From positions 1-64,000 of the forward strand of contig NZ_BCWY01000025.1 of NCBI RefSeq assembly GCF_001894825.1: a DNA stretch of 64,000 nt, given 5' to 3'. The notes under the pieces were generated by a model. It did not search any database. It was not told where the DNA came from and worked only from the letters and a program-made list of their open reading frames with translations. This DNA is from Rhodococcus jostii NBRC 16295 (GTDB taxonomy: Bacteria > Actinomycetota > Actinomycetes > Mycobacteriales > Mycobacteriaceae). This document shows, piece after piece, positions 17,393 to 25,550 of this stretch. Within the stretch, counting starts at the first letter, position 1. Each line of letters begins with the position of its first letter. The position numbers were made by a program, and so were the translations under genes.

Positions 17393-18679
17393 ATGACCAC
17401 TTCACTGGATCCCACCGCCACCGGCACCCACTTCGCGGACCTCGCCGCCGACGACCGGGTTGCCGGGTCGCTGTACACCGACCCCGACATGTTCGAGGCC
17501 GAGTTGGAGAAGATCTTCTACCGCACCTGGGTGTGGGTTGCCCATGAGAGCGAGATCCCCGAGGCCGGTAGCTACAAGATGGCGACCATCGGCCGGCAAC
17601 CGGTGATCGTCAACCGGGACCGCAAGGGAAACTTCAACGTCCTGCTGAACCGGTGCCGCCACCGCGGGGCGAGCGTGTGTGAGGTGCCCAAGGGCAAGGC
17701 CAACGGCTTCACCTGCCCGTACCACAGCTGGTCGTACGCCCTCGACGGCCGTCTCCGCGGGATCCCCTACCCCGACGGCTACGACGAGGACCTCGACAAG
17801 AAGGACCTGCCCCTGCAGAGCCTGCGGGTCGAGTCGTACGCCGGGATGATCTTCGCGAGCTTCAATCCCGACGTCGAACCCCTCGACGACTTCCTCGGTG
17901 ACGCGAAGGTGTGGATCGACCTGTTCATGAAGCAGGGTGCCGGCTACCCGATCAAGACCCAGGGCGAGCACTGCTTCCGGTTCCGCGGGAACTGGAAGAT
18001 CCAGCTGGAGAACACCACCGACGGCTACCACTTCCCGATCGTGCACCGCTCCTGGATGTCGTCCGTGGACGCCGAGACGGCGGACATGCTCTCCTTCATG
18101 ACCGACGACAACGCCGTGACGCACGCGCTCGGAAACGGCCACAGCGTCGCGATCATGGTCCCCGAACACGTCGACCTGGACCACGACGACGGCAGCGAGA
18201 AGATTCAGGCGCGTTTCGACCACATCGTCGAGGAACTGTCGAAGACGATGCCCGCCGACAAGGTTCGCCGCATCGTCCGCTCGATGCACGGAGCCGGGTT
18301 CAATCTCAACATCTTCCCCAACGTCGCGATGTCGATGTCGTTCTTCCGCGTGCTGCGCCCCATTTCGGTCGACGAGACCGAGATCCGGCACATCGCCCTC
18401 GGCATGGACGGCGGACCGGAGATCGTCAACCGGGAACGTCTCCGGATCCACGAACACTTCCAGGGCCCGTTCGGCTTCGGCAGTCCCGACGATTCCGAGG
18501 CGTGGGACCGGGTTCAGCGCGGATCCCGCGGTGCCCCCGGAATGCCGATCATGGTGAACCGCGGCCTGGGTCGGGAGGGGCTCGACAGCAACGGACACCG
18601 CACCTCGCACGTCACCGACGAGACCGGAATGCGCGAGGCGTACGCAATGTGGAAGAAGATGATGAACGATGAGCACTGA
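17393..18679 (+). CDS. iacC: Rieske aromatic-ring dioxygenase, large subunit (IacC)
   Basis: 428 residues. The Rieske 2Fe-2S ligands are C88/H90 and C108/H111 (NRCRHRG and CPYHSW). The mononuclear iron histidines are H213 and H218 (DGYHFPIVH), with an acidic residue near the C-terminus as third ligand. The sequence is of the benzoate/toluate dioxygenase type. In the iac pathway IacC with IacD acts on a late intermediate that leads to catechol. ATG 17393 lies after GAGAGAGAACGTG. It overlaps iacD by 11 bases, consistent with an alpha-beta complex. Confidence 0.9.
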   Translation: MTTSLDPTATGTHFADLAADDRVAGSLYTDPDMFEAELEKIFYRTWVWVAHESEIPEAGSYKMATIGRQPVIVNRDRKGNFNVLLNRCRHRGASVCEVPKGKANGFTCPYHSWSYALDGRLRGIPYPDGYDEDLDKKDLPLQSLRVESYAGMIFASFNPDVEPLDDFLGDAKVWIDLFMKQGAGYPIKTQGEHCFRFRGNWKIQLENTTDGYHFPIVHRSWMSSVDAETADMLSFMTDDNAVTHALGNGHSVAIMVPEHVDLDHDDGSEKIQARFDHIVEELSKTMPADKVRRIVRSMHGAGFNLNIFPNVAMSMSFFRVLRPISVDETEIRHIALGMDGGPEIVNRERLRIHEHFQGPFGFGSPDDSEAWDRVQRGSRGAPGMPIMVNRGLGREGLDSNGHRTSHVTDETGMREAYAMWKKMMNDEH

Positions 18680-19172
18680 CCTCATGACCGCCCAGCTGTC
18701 CGACACCCGGGTGCTGCAGGCGATCGAACTCGTCTGGCACGAAGCGGCCCTCCTCGACGCCAAGGACTACCAGAGCTGGGACGCCCTCTGGACCGACAGC
18801 GGCCGGTACGTCATTCCCATCGACCCGGACACCGACGACTTCGACGGTTCGCTGAACATGGTCAACGACGACACCCGGATGCGGCGCATGCGCATCGAAC
18901 GGTTGACGTCCGGCTACTCCATGTCCGCGCTGGCCGCAGCCCGGACGGTCCGCACGGTGTCCCGCTTCACGGTCGAGGAGCGAACCGACGACTCGATCAC
19001 GCTGCGGTCCGCGCAGATCCTCGTCGGATTCAAGCGCGACGAACAGCAGACTCTCGCCGCCGACGTCACGCACCGCGTCCGCTACACCGACACCGGGCCG
19101 CGGCTGGACCTGAAGGTCATCCGGCTCGTCAACTCGCAGGCTGCGGTCAACGCGTCCGGCTACCTTCTCTGA
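18669..19172 (+). CDS. iacD: Rieske dioxygenase, small subunit (IacD)
   Basis: 167 residues, the usual length of ring-hydroxylating dioxygenase beta subunits. It has the family's N-terminal helix with E-A-x-L-L-D, the Y-x-x-W-x-x-L-W segment, and a conserved R-M-R-R-M-R-I-E-R-L helix. It has no cofactor ligands and serves structurally in the dioxygenase hexamer. It is translationally overlapped with iacC. Confidence 0.9.
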   Translation: MSTDLMTAQLSDTRVLQAIELVWHEAALLDAKDYQSWDALWTDSGRYVIPIDPDTDDFDGSLNMVNDDTRMRRMRIERLTSGYSMSALAAARTVRTVSRFTVEERTDDSITLRSAQILVGFKRDEQQTLAADVTHRVRYTDTGPRLDLKVIRLVNSQAAVNASGYLL

Positions 19173-19207
19173 GCTTCTCCCTCTTCCCAGCCGACAAGGA
19201 GTTCGAC

Positions 19208-19948
19208 ATGGATCATGTCGCAGTAGTCACGGGCGCCGGACACGGACTCGGCGCCGCCATCGCCCGTCAGCTGCACGACCGCGGATATCGGGTCATGGTC
19301 GCGGACATCGACGAGGCCGCAGCGAAAGAGACCGCGGCGGAACTGGATGCCTCCGGGAACAGCGCCGTCGCCGCGCCCCTCGACGTCCGGAAGAAGACCG
19401 ACTTCGAGTCCCTGCGCGACCAGGTCGTCGACCTCTGGGGTGGGGCGGACGTGCTCGTCAACAATGCCGGCCGATCCCAGACCGGCTCGTTGATGGACAT
19501 TGCGCCGGAGGAGTTCTCGGACATCGTCGAGATCAACCTCAATGGTGCGTTCCTCGGCTGCCAGGTGTTCGGACGTTACTTCGCGCAGCGCGGCTACGGG
19601 CGCATTGTCAACATCGCCTCCCTGGCCGGCCAGAACGGCGGCACGGCGACCGGGGCCCACTATGCAGCCGCGAAGGGCGGCGTCGGCACGCTGACCAAGG
19701 TCTTCGCCCGGGAGCTCGCGGCGTCGGGTGTCACCGTCAACGCGGTGTCCCCGGGACCGCTCGATCTCCCGGTGGTGCGCGAGACGGTGCCCGCGGACAA
19801 GCTGGCGGCCATTCTCACCACCATCCCGGTGGGCACACTGGGGTCGCCCGACTTCATCGCCGAGACGGTGGCCCTCCTCGCGTCTCCGGCGGCCGCGTCG
19901 GTCACCGGAGCGTGCTGGGACATCAACGGCGGCCTGTACATGCGGTAA
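19208..19948 (+). CDS. iacE: Short-chain dehydrogenase/reductase (IacE)
   Basis: 246 residues with the classical SDR motifs: TGAGHGLG for nucleotide binding, NNAG, a catalytic serine in NIASLAG, and YAAAK. Placed after the Rieske subunits, it is either the ring-diol dehydrogenase or the IacE-type reductase of the iac pathway; sequence alone does not decide which. It ends 27 bases before iacF. Confidence 0.88.
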   Translation: MDHVAVVTGAGHGLGAAIARQLHDRGYRVMVADIDEAAAKETAAELDASGNSAVAAPLDVRKKTDFESLRDQVVDLWGGADVLVNNAGRSQTGSLMDIAPEEFSDIVEINLNGAFLGCQVFGRYFAQRGYGRIVNIASLAGQNGGTATGAHYAAAKGGVGTLTKVFARELAASGVTVNAVSPGPLDLPVVRETVPADKLAAILTTIPVGTLGSPDFIAETVALLASPAAASVTGACWDINGGLYMR

Positions 19949-19975
19949 TCCGTCCGCGCGACGAGAAGGATCATC

Positions 19976-20935
19976 ATGAGTTTGTTCACGGTCACAGTGG
20001 CGGAGATAGTCGAGGAAACGCCGGACATCAAGTCCTTCCGGCTCGTTCGGACGGACGGCTCCCCGTTCGACCCGTACCCTGCCGGCGCCCACATCGACAT
20101 TCTCGGGCCCACGGAGGTCCTCACCCAGTACTCGCTGTGCAGCCCGCCGCACGAGTCCGACTCCTACGTCGTTGCGATCAAGCGGGAGAACGGACCGCGC
20201 GGCGGCTCGGCCGCACTGCACGATCGGGTGACGCTCGGCAGCGAGTTGCAGATCAGCCGGCCGCGCACTCTGCTCGCCGTGGCCGAGGAGGCCGATCGTC
20301 ACATCCTCGTCGCCGCGGGCATCGGCCTCACCCCGATGCTGAGCCTGGCGTTCGCGTTGCATCGGCAGGGACAACCGTTCGACCTGCACTACTTCGCCCG
20401 GGCGAGAGGGCAGGCGGCCTTCGTCGAGTTGCTGGAGGCGTCGGAATTCCACCGGGACGTGCACCTGCATTTCGGCCTGACCAGGGACGACCAACTCTCG
20501 GCGCTCGAGAAGATCCTCGCGGACGCGTCAGCTGCCACGCACGTCTACACCTGCGGCCCCGAGGGTTTCATGACCCGGGTCCGCGAGTTGGCGGAACCGG
20601 CGGTCGGCGAGGACTCGGTTCACTTCGAGCATTTCGAGGCGGCCGCCCCGGTCTCGACCGGGGAGGACACGGCCTTCGAGCTGGAACTCGACACCGGCGA
20701 GGTATTCGAGGTTCCGGCCGGAAAGTCCATCGCCGAGGTGCTCGAGGAGAACGACATCGAGATCGACACGTCGTGCCGGGAGGGCATCTGCGGGACCTGC
20801 ATCCTGGATGTGCTGGGGGGCGAGCCCGACCATCGGGACAACTGCCTGACCAAGAGCGAAAGGAAGGCGGGCGACAGAATCGCGGCGTGTGTGTCGCGCG
20901 CTCGATCGGGGCGACTCGTCGTCGAACTTCCGTGA
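19976..20935 (+). CDS. iacF: Ferredoxin-type oxidoreductase, electron donor to the dioxygenase (IacF)
   Basis: 319 residues in the phthalate dioxygenase reductase/VanB layout: flavin-binding domain (YSLCSPP), nucleotide-binding domain (GIGLTPMLSLAF and YTCGPEGF), then a C-terminal plant-type 2Fe-2S domain with CREGICGTC and a fourth cysteine after HRDN. It would pass electrons from NADH to IacC/IacD. Its stop codon lies inside the left arm of a long palindrome shared with the convergent regulator gene. Confidence 0.9.
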   Translation: MSLFTVTVAEIVEETPDIKSFRLVRTDGSPFDPYPAGAHIDILGPTEVLTQYSLCSPPHESDSYVVAIKRENGPRGGSAALHDRVTLGSELQISRPRTLLAVAEEADRHILVAAGIGLTPMLSLAFALHRQGQPFDLHYFARARGQAAFVELLEASEFHRDVHLHFGLTRDDQLSALEKILADASAATHVYTCGPEGFMTRVRELAEPAVGEDSVHFEHFEAAAPVSTGEDTAFELELDTGEVFEVPAGKSIAEVLEENDIEIDTSCREGICGTCILDVLGGEPDHRDNCLTKSERKAGDRIAACVSRARSGRLVVELP

Positions 20936-20974
20936 TGACTTCTCACCGTCGATGACGGCGAGAAGTCATCACGG
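20930..20974. terminator. Palindromic bidirectional terminator containing both stop codons
   Basis: 15-bp perfect arms (20930-20944 and 20960-20974, beginning CCGTGATGAC) with an inner CCGTC/GACGG stem and a GAT loop. The TGA of iacF (20933-20935) is in the left arm and the TGA of the convergent response regulator (20969-20971) is in the right arm, so both proteins end in Pro-stop read from mirrored CCGTGA. Confidence 0.85.
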
Positions 20975-21589
20975 AACGGCAATTCCGGCCTGCAGGATGT
21001 CGCGCACGAGAACCGCAATGCTCTCTGCTCCGGTCTTCTCCTTGATCCGGGTGCGATGCACGTCGACCGTCTTCACGCTGATACCCAACTCCTTGGCAAT
21101 GTTCTTGCTCGGCAATCCTTCGAGCACGAGCGCGAGAATTTCTCGTTCCCGCGCCGTGAGCGCGTCGATCCGGGCCTGCAATTCGGCTCTCGTACGCCGC
21201 TCACCGAACCGTTGACGCGCCACCCGGAGCGCGTCCTGGATGACGTCGAGCATGTGCTGCGGATCGTAGGGCTTCTCGATGAACGTCAGCGCGCCCCGTT
21301 GGAGCGCCCGCACCGACATCTTGATGTCACCGTGCGCCGACACGAAGATGATCGGTATCGGCGATTCGTGCGCCAGCAGCACCTCCTGGAGCTGGAAGCC
21401 CCCGACCTCCGGCATCCGGACGTCCAGAACCAGGCAGGCCGGAAGGTCGCGCCGGTACCCCTCGAGGAACGACTGCACCGAGAAGTAGGACTCCGCCTTG
21501 ATGTCGACCGAATCGAGAAGCCACGCAAGCGATGCGCACAACTCCTGATCGTCGTCGACGATGTACACGCGCGTTTCCTGCTGCTCCAT
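20969..21589 (-). CDS. FixJ/LuxR-type response regulator, probable iac activator
   Basis: 206 residues from ATG 21589 (CAGGA ahead). The receiver domain has the acidic D12-D13-D14 pocket, phosphoacceptor D56 (LVLDVRMP), and the conserved KPY lysine. The C-terminal LuxR/GerE HTH includes TAREREILALVLEG and NIAKELGISVKTVDVHR. It is divergent from iacG and convergent with iacF. The FixL-like kinase at 13.6-15.1 kb is the likely partner. Pseudomonas and Acinetobacter iac clusters use a MarR-type IacR instead, so the regulatory logic here differs. Confidence 0.9.
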   Translation of the reverse strand: MEQQETRVYIVDDDQELCASLAWLLDSVDIKAESYFSVQSFLEGYRRDLPACLVLDVRMPEVGGFQLQEVLLAHESPIPIIFVSAHGDIKMSVRALQRGALTFIEKPYDPQHMLDVIQDALRVARQRFGERRTRAELQARIDALTAREREILALVLEGLPSKNIAKELGISVKTVDVHRTRIKEKTGAESIAVLVRDILQAGIAVP

Positions 21590-21660
21590 TGAATCCTGCC
21601 TCGAGACGACTGCCTGCTTCACCGTCCAGTGAACACCGACGGTGTCGGAAGCGATAGCCA

Positions 21661-21677
21661 ACTGAAGAAATCCCCTA
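21661..21677. promoter_or_regulatory. Candidate response-regulator site, copy 2
   Basis: Reads ACTGAAGAAATCCCCTA on the plus strand, matching 15 of 17 bases of the site at 15172-15188. It lies 72 bases upstream of the response regulator start and 137 bases upstream of iacG, almost the same geometry as copy 1. Confidence 0.6.
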
Positions 21678-21813
21678 CTCGGATAGGCGACTTACTGCGA
21701 GAAAGTAGCGTCGCCGCCACTGTTCCAGCACATGACGTGCGTCATATTCTTCTCGAGGGAAGGCGGATGCACTGCGAATACACGACTTCCTGTTCCGACT
21801 CATGGAGGCTGAA

Positions 21814-22407
21814 ATGCCCGAACTCACTACCATGCAATCGACCTTCCGTTCCGCGATGGCGAACCTGCCGGCCGCGGTCAACATCGTGACCACCGACGGC
21901 CCTGCCGGGCGCTGCGGAATGACGGTGACCGCCGTCTGCTCGGTCACCGACTCCCCGCCCACCGCGCTCGTGTGCGTTAATCAGAACAGCGCCATGCACA
22001 ACGTGTTCCAGACCAACGGCCGAGTCGGTATCAACGTGCTCTCCGGCGACGACGAAGAACTCGCCATGCACTTCGCGGGGGCGACGAAAGTCGCGATGGC
22101 GGACCGCTTCCAGTGGGACATCTGGGAAGAAGACACCGCCGACGGTGTGCCGATCCTGCGCGCCGCCCATGTCGTTCTCGCCGGCCGGATCGCGGACAGC
22201 AAGACTGTCGGGTCGCATTCCGTGATGTTCGTCGAACTGGACCGCGTCCAGACTCGTGAGCAGGGCGACAGCCTCGTCTACTTCCAGCGTAAGTTCCATC
22301 GCCTGTCGGTCCCGGTCGAGTCGCCCGACTGGTTGTTCTACGACGAATGGTCCGATCCGATCACCGTGACGCCCGCCCTCGTTCCAGCCCATTCCGGAGG
22401 TAAGTAG
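21814..22407 (+). CDS. iacG: Flavin reductase (IacG)
   Basis: 197 residues of the flavin reductase-like (FMN-binding split barrel) family. The opening FRSAMANLPAAVNIVTTDG and the GMTVTAVCSVTDSPP strand are typical of HpaC-like components. ATG 21814 is preceded by GGAGG, so the in-frame ATG at 21802 is rejected. It would supply reduced flavin to IacA. Its end carries the GGAGGT ribosome site of the next gene, making it the head of a second iac operon with the transporter and amidase. Confidence 0.88.
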   Translation: MPELTTMQSTFRSAMANLPAAVNIVTTDGPAGRCGMTVTAVCSVTDSPPTALVCVNQNSAMHNVFQTNGRVGINVLSGDDEELAMHFAGATKVAMADRFQWDIWEEDTADGVPILRAAHVVLAGRIADSKTVGSHSVMFVELDRVQTREQGDSLVYFQRKFHRLSVPVESPDWLFYDEWSDPITVTPALVPAHSGGK

Positions 22408-22409
22408 AC

Positions 22410-22703
22410 ATGGCCACCTCGTCGCCACCCGACCGCATCGCGTCGGATTCCGACCTGCACGTGCTCGCCGATACCCGTGCCGCCCTGACGTTTCGGCTCA
22501 GCGCCCTGGTACTCGCTCTGTTCCTGCCCCTGCCGATCCTCGGTGGGTTCACCTCGGTTCTCGACGGCGTCGTCTTCAGCGGGGTGACCGTGGCGTGGCT
22601 CTACGCGGTCGCGCAGTTCGTGGTCGCCATCAACGTGGCCCGGTACTACATGACGCGGGCTGCCGAACTCGACTCGCGAATCACCGCTCGGGCGAAGGGA
22701 TAA
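22410..22703 (+). CDS. DUF485 membrane protein, symporter partner
   Basis: 97 residues with two hydrophobic helices (about residues 30-50 and 60-82). It fits the DUF485 family (YjcH type), which is encoded immediately upstream of sodium/solute symporters such as ActP, as it is here (6-base gap). It starts 2 bases after the iacG stop. Confidence 0.85.
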   Translation: MATSSPPDRIASDSDLHVLADTRAALTFRLSALVLALFLPLPILGGFTSVLDGVVFSGVTVAWLYAVAQFVVAINVARYYMTRAAELDSRITARAKG

Positions 22704-22709
22704 CGCACC

Positions 22710-24260
22710 ATGAACCTCGTCTCTGCGTCGCTCTTCGCAGCACTCGTCGCGGTCACCCTCATGATCACCGCGTGGGCATCGCGGCGAAACAAGTCCGCCG
22801 CCGATCACTACGTCGCGGGCGGCAGCCTCACCGGCAGGCAGAACGGTGTCGCTATCGCCGGCGACTTCATCTCTGCCGCCTCGTTTCTCGGAGTCACCGG
22901 CGCGATCGCCCTGACCGGTTTCAACGGTTTCTCTCTCGCGGTCTTCGTGCCCGTCGCGTTCGTCCTCGCGATGCTGCTGATCGCGGAACCCCTGCGCAAC
23001 CTCGGCCGCTTCACACTGGCGGATGTCCTCGCCACCCGGTTCCCCGGCAAGGACGTGCGGTCGATGATGGCCGTCAGCACCGTCGTGATCAGCGTGGTCT
23101 ATCTCGTGTCCCAGTTGGTCGGTGCCGCGCTTCTGGTGTCGTTGCTGTTCGACCTCGACTACGTGGTGGCCGTGTTGGTCATCGGAACACTCACCACCGC
23201 GTACACACTGGTGGGCGGGATGCTCGCCACCAGCTGGATCCAGATCATCAAGACCGGTCTCCTCATGGTCTGCGCCGTGGTGCTGTTCGTTCTCGTGCTG
23301 GTGCGGTTCGATTTCAACCCGTTCGGCCCGTTCAGCACGGCCCTCGCGGAGTTCGGGCAGTCGTTCGTCGCGCCGCAGCGCACGTCGGGCGCAGCGTCGT
23401 TCGACCAGCTGTCGCAGACCGTCGGGCTCGTCCTCGGCGTGCTCGGCCTGCCGCACGTCATGATCCGATTCCTCACCGTTCCGGACGCCAAACAGGCGAG
23501 AACGTCCGCCTACACGGCCATCTGGATCTTCTTCGCGTTCTACCTTCTGGTTCCCGTGCTCGGCTACGGCGCCGCCAAGCTGGTCGGTGTCGAGGTGATC
23601 AAATCCGAGAACCGGGGCGGCAACCTCGCGGTCGCGCAGCTCGCCGAGACGGTCGGCGGCGGCGTCCTGCTGGCGTTCGTGGCCGCGGTCGCGTTCGTCA
23701 CCATTCTGGCCGCACTGTCCGGCCTGGTGATCGCCACGTCCGGTGCGATCGCACACGATCTGTACGGGCAGGTGATCCGGAACGGATCGGTGTCGGCGAA
23801 GGCTCAGCACCGCGCGGCCCGGGTCGCGACCGTCGCGACCTGTGTCATCGGCGTCGCCATCGCCTTCGCGGCGCAGAAGCAGAACGTCGCGTTCCTCGCG
23901 TCACTGGGCATGTCCATCGCAGCCTGCGCGAACCTGCCCGCATTGCTGCTCACCATGTACTGGAAGCGCATGACGGCACGGGCGGTCATCTCCGGCATCG
24001 TCGTCGGACTCGTCCTGTCGGTGACCGTCATCCTGCTCAGCCCGGTGGTGCAGGGACCGGACTCCGTTCTCGGATTCTCCAACCCGGCGCTCGCCGTGGC
24101 GCCCCTCTCGCTGGCGGTGTCCATCCTCGTCGCGCTGATGACCGCGCCCTCCGGAGAGACCAAGGACCGCGCGGACCGACTCTTCTCCGTGATGCGCACC
24201 CGAGCGCTCACCGGGCAGACCGAGCCCACCAACGACGAGAAGATTGCGGCGGTGCGATGA
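22710..24260 (+). CDS. Sodium:solute symporter (ActP/PaaL-like)
   Basis: 516 residues with about 13 transmembrane helices. It has the SSS-family N-terminal features (ADHYVAGGSLTGRQNGVAIAGDFISAASFLG, abbreviated from residues 30-65) and GGMLATSWIQ. Relatives import acetate, and phenylacetate in Pseudomonas (PhaJ/PaaL). Located between iacG and iacH, uptake of indole-3-acetate or another aryl acetate is the best guess. The stop overlaps the iacH start by four bases (ATGA). Confidence 0.9.
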   Translation: MNLVSASLFAALVAVTLMITAWASRRNKSAADHYVAGGSLTGRQNGVAIAGDFISAASFLGVTGAIALTGFNGFSLAVFVPVAFVLAMLLIAEPLRNLGRFTLADVLATRFPGKDVRSMMAVSTVVISVVYLVSQLVGAALLVSLLFDLDYVVAVLVIGTLTTAYTLVGGMLATSWIQIIKTGLLMVCAVVLFVLVLVRFDFNPFGPFSTALAEFGQSFVAPQRTSGAASFDQLSQTVGLVLGVLGLPHVMIRFLTVPDAKQARTSAYTAIWIFFAFYLLVPVLGYGAAKLVGVEVIKSENRGGNLAVAQLAETVGGGVLLAFVAAVAFVTILAALSGLVIATSGAIAHDLYGQVIRNGSVSAKAQHRAARVATVATCVIGVAIAFAAQKQNVAFLASLGMSIAACANLPALLLTMYWKRMTARAVISGIVVGLVLSVTVILLSPVVQGPDSVLGFSNPALAVAPLSLAVSILVALMTAPSGETKDRADRLFSVMRTRALTGQTEPTNDEKIAAVR

Positions 24261-25534
24261 AGACGGATGTGCGGGCACACAGCCCACTGCTGGACCTGGT
24301 CGAGCAACTGGCGACGGGCAGAACGACGCCGATCGACGTGGCGGAAGCGGCACTCGCACGGATCGCGGATCTCGATCCGGAAATCCACGCATGGGCTCAC
24401 CTCGATGCCGACGCGGTGCGGTCTGCGGCCGCCCGGATCCAGGACGGCAGCCCGCGCGGTGCCCTCTGGGGCGTTCCCGTCGGCGTCAAGGATCTGATCG
24501 ACGTCGCCGGTCTGCCGACGCGCTGCGGTAGTGAGCTGACGGATGCAGAACCGGCGGCCGCCGACGCCGACTGCGTGGCACGTGTGCGCGCCCACGGCGC
24601 ACTCCCCCTCGGCAAGACCGTGACCACCGAGTTCGGGTATTTCAGGCCCGGCCCGACCCGGAACCCCCGCGCCCTGGACCACACGCCCGGCGGGTCGTCG
24701 AGCGGCTCGGCGGCCGCGGTGGCCGCGGGAATGGTGCCGTTGGCGTTCGGCACGCAGACCGCGGGGTCGCTGACGAGGCCGGCATCGTTCTGCGGAGTCG
24801 CGGGTTTCGTCACGGCCCACGGCGATTTTCCGACCGACGGCATCACCGGGTTGAGTCCCAGTCTCGACTCGCTGGGCCTGCTGGCACGCACCGTATCCGA
24901 TCTCCACTTCGCGTGGACGGCTCTGCGCGACGGCACGTGCGCGCCCGTTCTCGAGCCTTCCGCTCCGCGCCGGCTTCGCCTGTGGAGCGGGTTCGAACTC
25001 GGCGAGGTATCCAGCGAGATGACCGCAGCGCTCAGGAAGACCGTCGCCACCGCCGAGGCGGCAGGCGTCCGATGCTGGGAGGTCGACGCCGCCCCGAGGA
25101 TCGTCGCGCTGACGGAACACCACCACACGGTGATGGCGTACGAGGCGGCCAGGGAGCGCGTGGCCGAGGCGGCCCGGCCGGACAAGATCAGCGCACCCCT
25201 CGCGGAACTGTTCCGCGCGGGCGCCGAGACCGCCGAACCGGATTACCGTGCTGCCCTTGCCGGAATACGCGAGACCCGGCAGCGGCTGCTGTCGGCGCTG
25301 GACGAGGACGAGGTAGTCCTCGGACCCGCCGCGCTCGGCGCCGCGCCGCACGGCCACGACGCGACGGGCACGCCCGTGCTGAGTCGACCGTGGCAGGCCA
25401 TGGGACTGCCGGTCGTCACGATCCCCGGCAGACACGACAGCGCGGGTCTTCCTCTCGGATTGCAGCTGATCGGACGGCCCGGCGCCGAGCAGCGTCTCTT
25501 CGAGATCGCGGTGTGGCTGGAAGCCTCACTCTGA
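24257..25534 (+). CDS. iacH: Amidase-signature hydrolase (IacH)
   Basis: 425 residues of the amidase signature family. The Ser-cisSer-Lys triad is visible: lysine in VGVKDLI, the serines of GGSSSGSAAA, and the nucleophile in the GTQTAGSLTRPA strand. ATG 24257 overlaps the symporter stop; a much longer in-frame extension upstream is an antisense-like shadow. iacH of P. putida also encodes an amidase. Hydrolysis of indole-3-acetamide or amide-conjugated auxin to free indole-3-acetate is a plausible role, not shown by sequence alone. Confidence 0.87.
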   Translation: MKTDVRAHSPLLDLVEQLATGRTTPIDVAEAALARIADLDPEIHAWAHLDADAVRSAAARIQDGSPRGALWGVPVGVKDLIDVAGLPTRCGSELTDAEPAAADADCVARVRAHGALPLGKTVTTEFGYFRPGPTRNPRALDHTPGGSSSGSAAAVAAGMVPLAFGTQTAGSLTRPASFCGVAGFVTAHGDFPTDGITGLSPSLDSLGLLARTVSDLHFAWTALRDGTCAPVLEPSAPRRLRLWSGFELGEVSSEMTAALRKTVATAEAAGVRCWEVDAAPRIVALTEHHHTVMAYEAARERVAEAARPDKISAPLAELFRAGAETAEPDYRAALAGIRETRQRLLSALDEDEVVLGPAALGAAPHGHDATGTPVLSRPWQAMGLPVVTIPGRHDSAGLPLGLQLIGRPGAEQRLFEIAVWLEASL

Positions 25535-25550
25535 CAACGACAAGAGGTCG

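Noticed and set aside
22595..25534. Apparent 979-residue fusion ending in the amidase
   Set aside because: The part before 24257 overlaps the symporter in another frame and is Arg-rich; the amidase has its own ATG overlapping the symporter stop.
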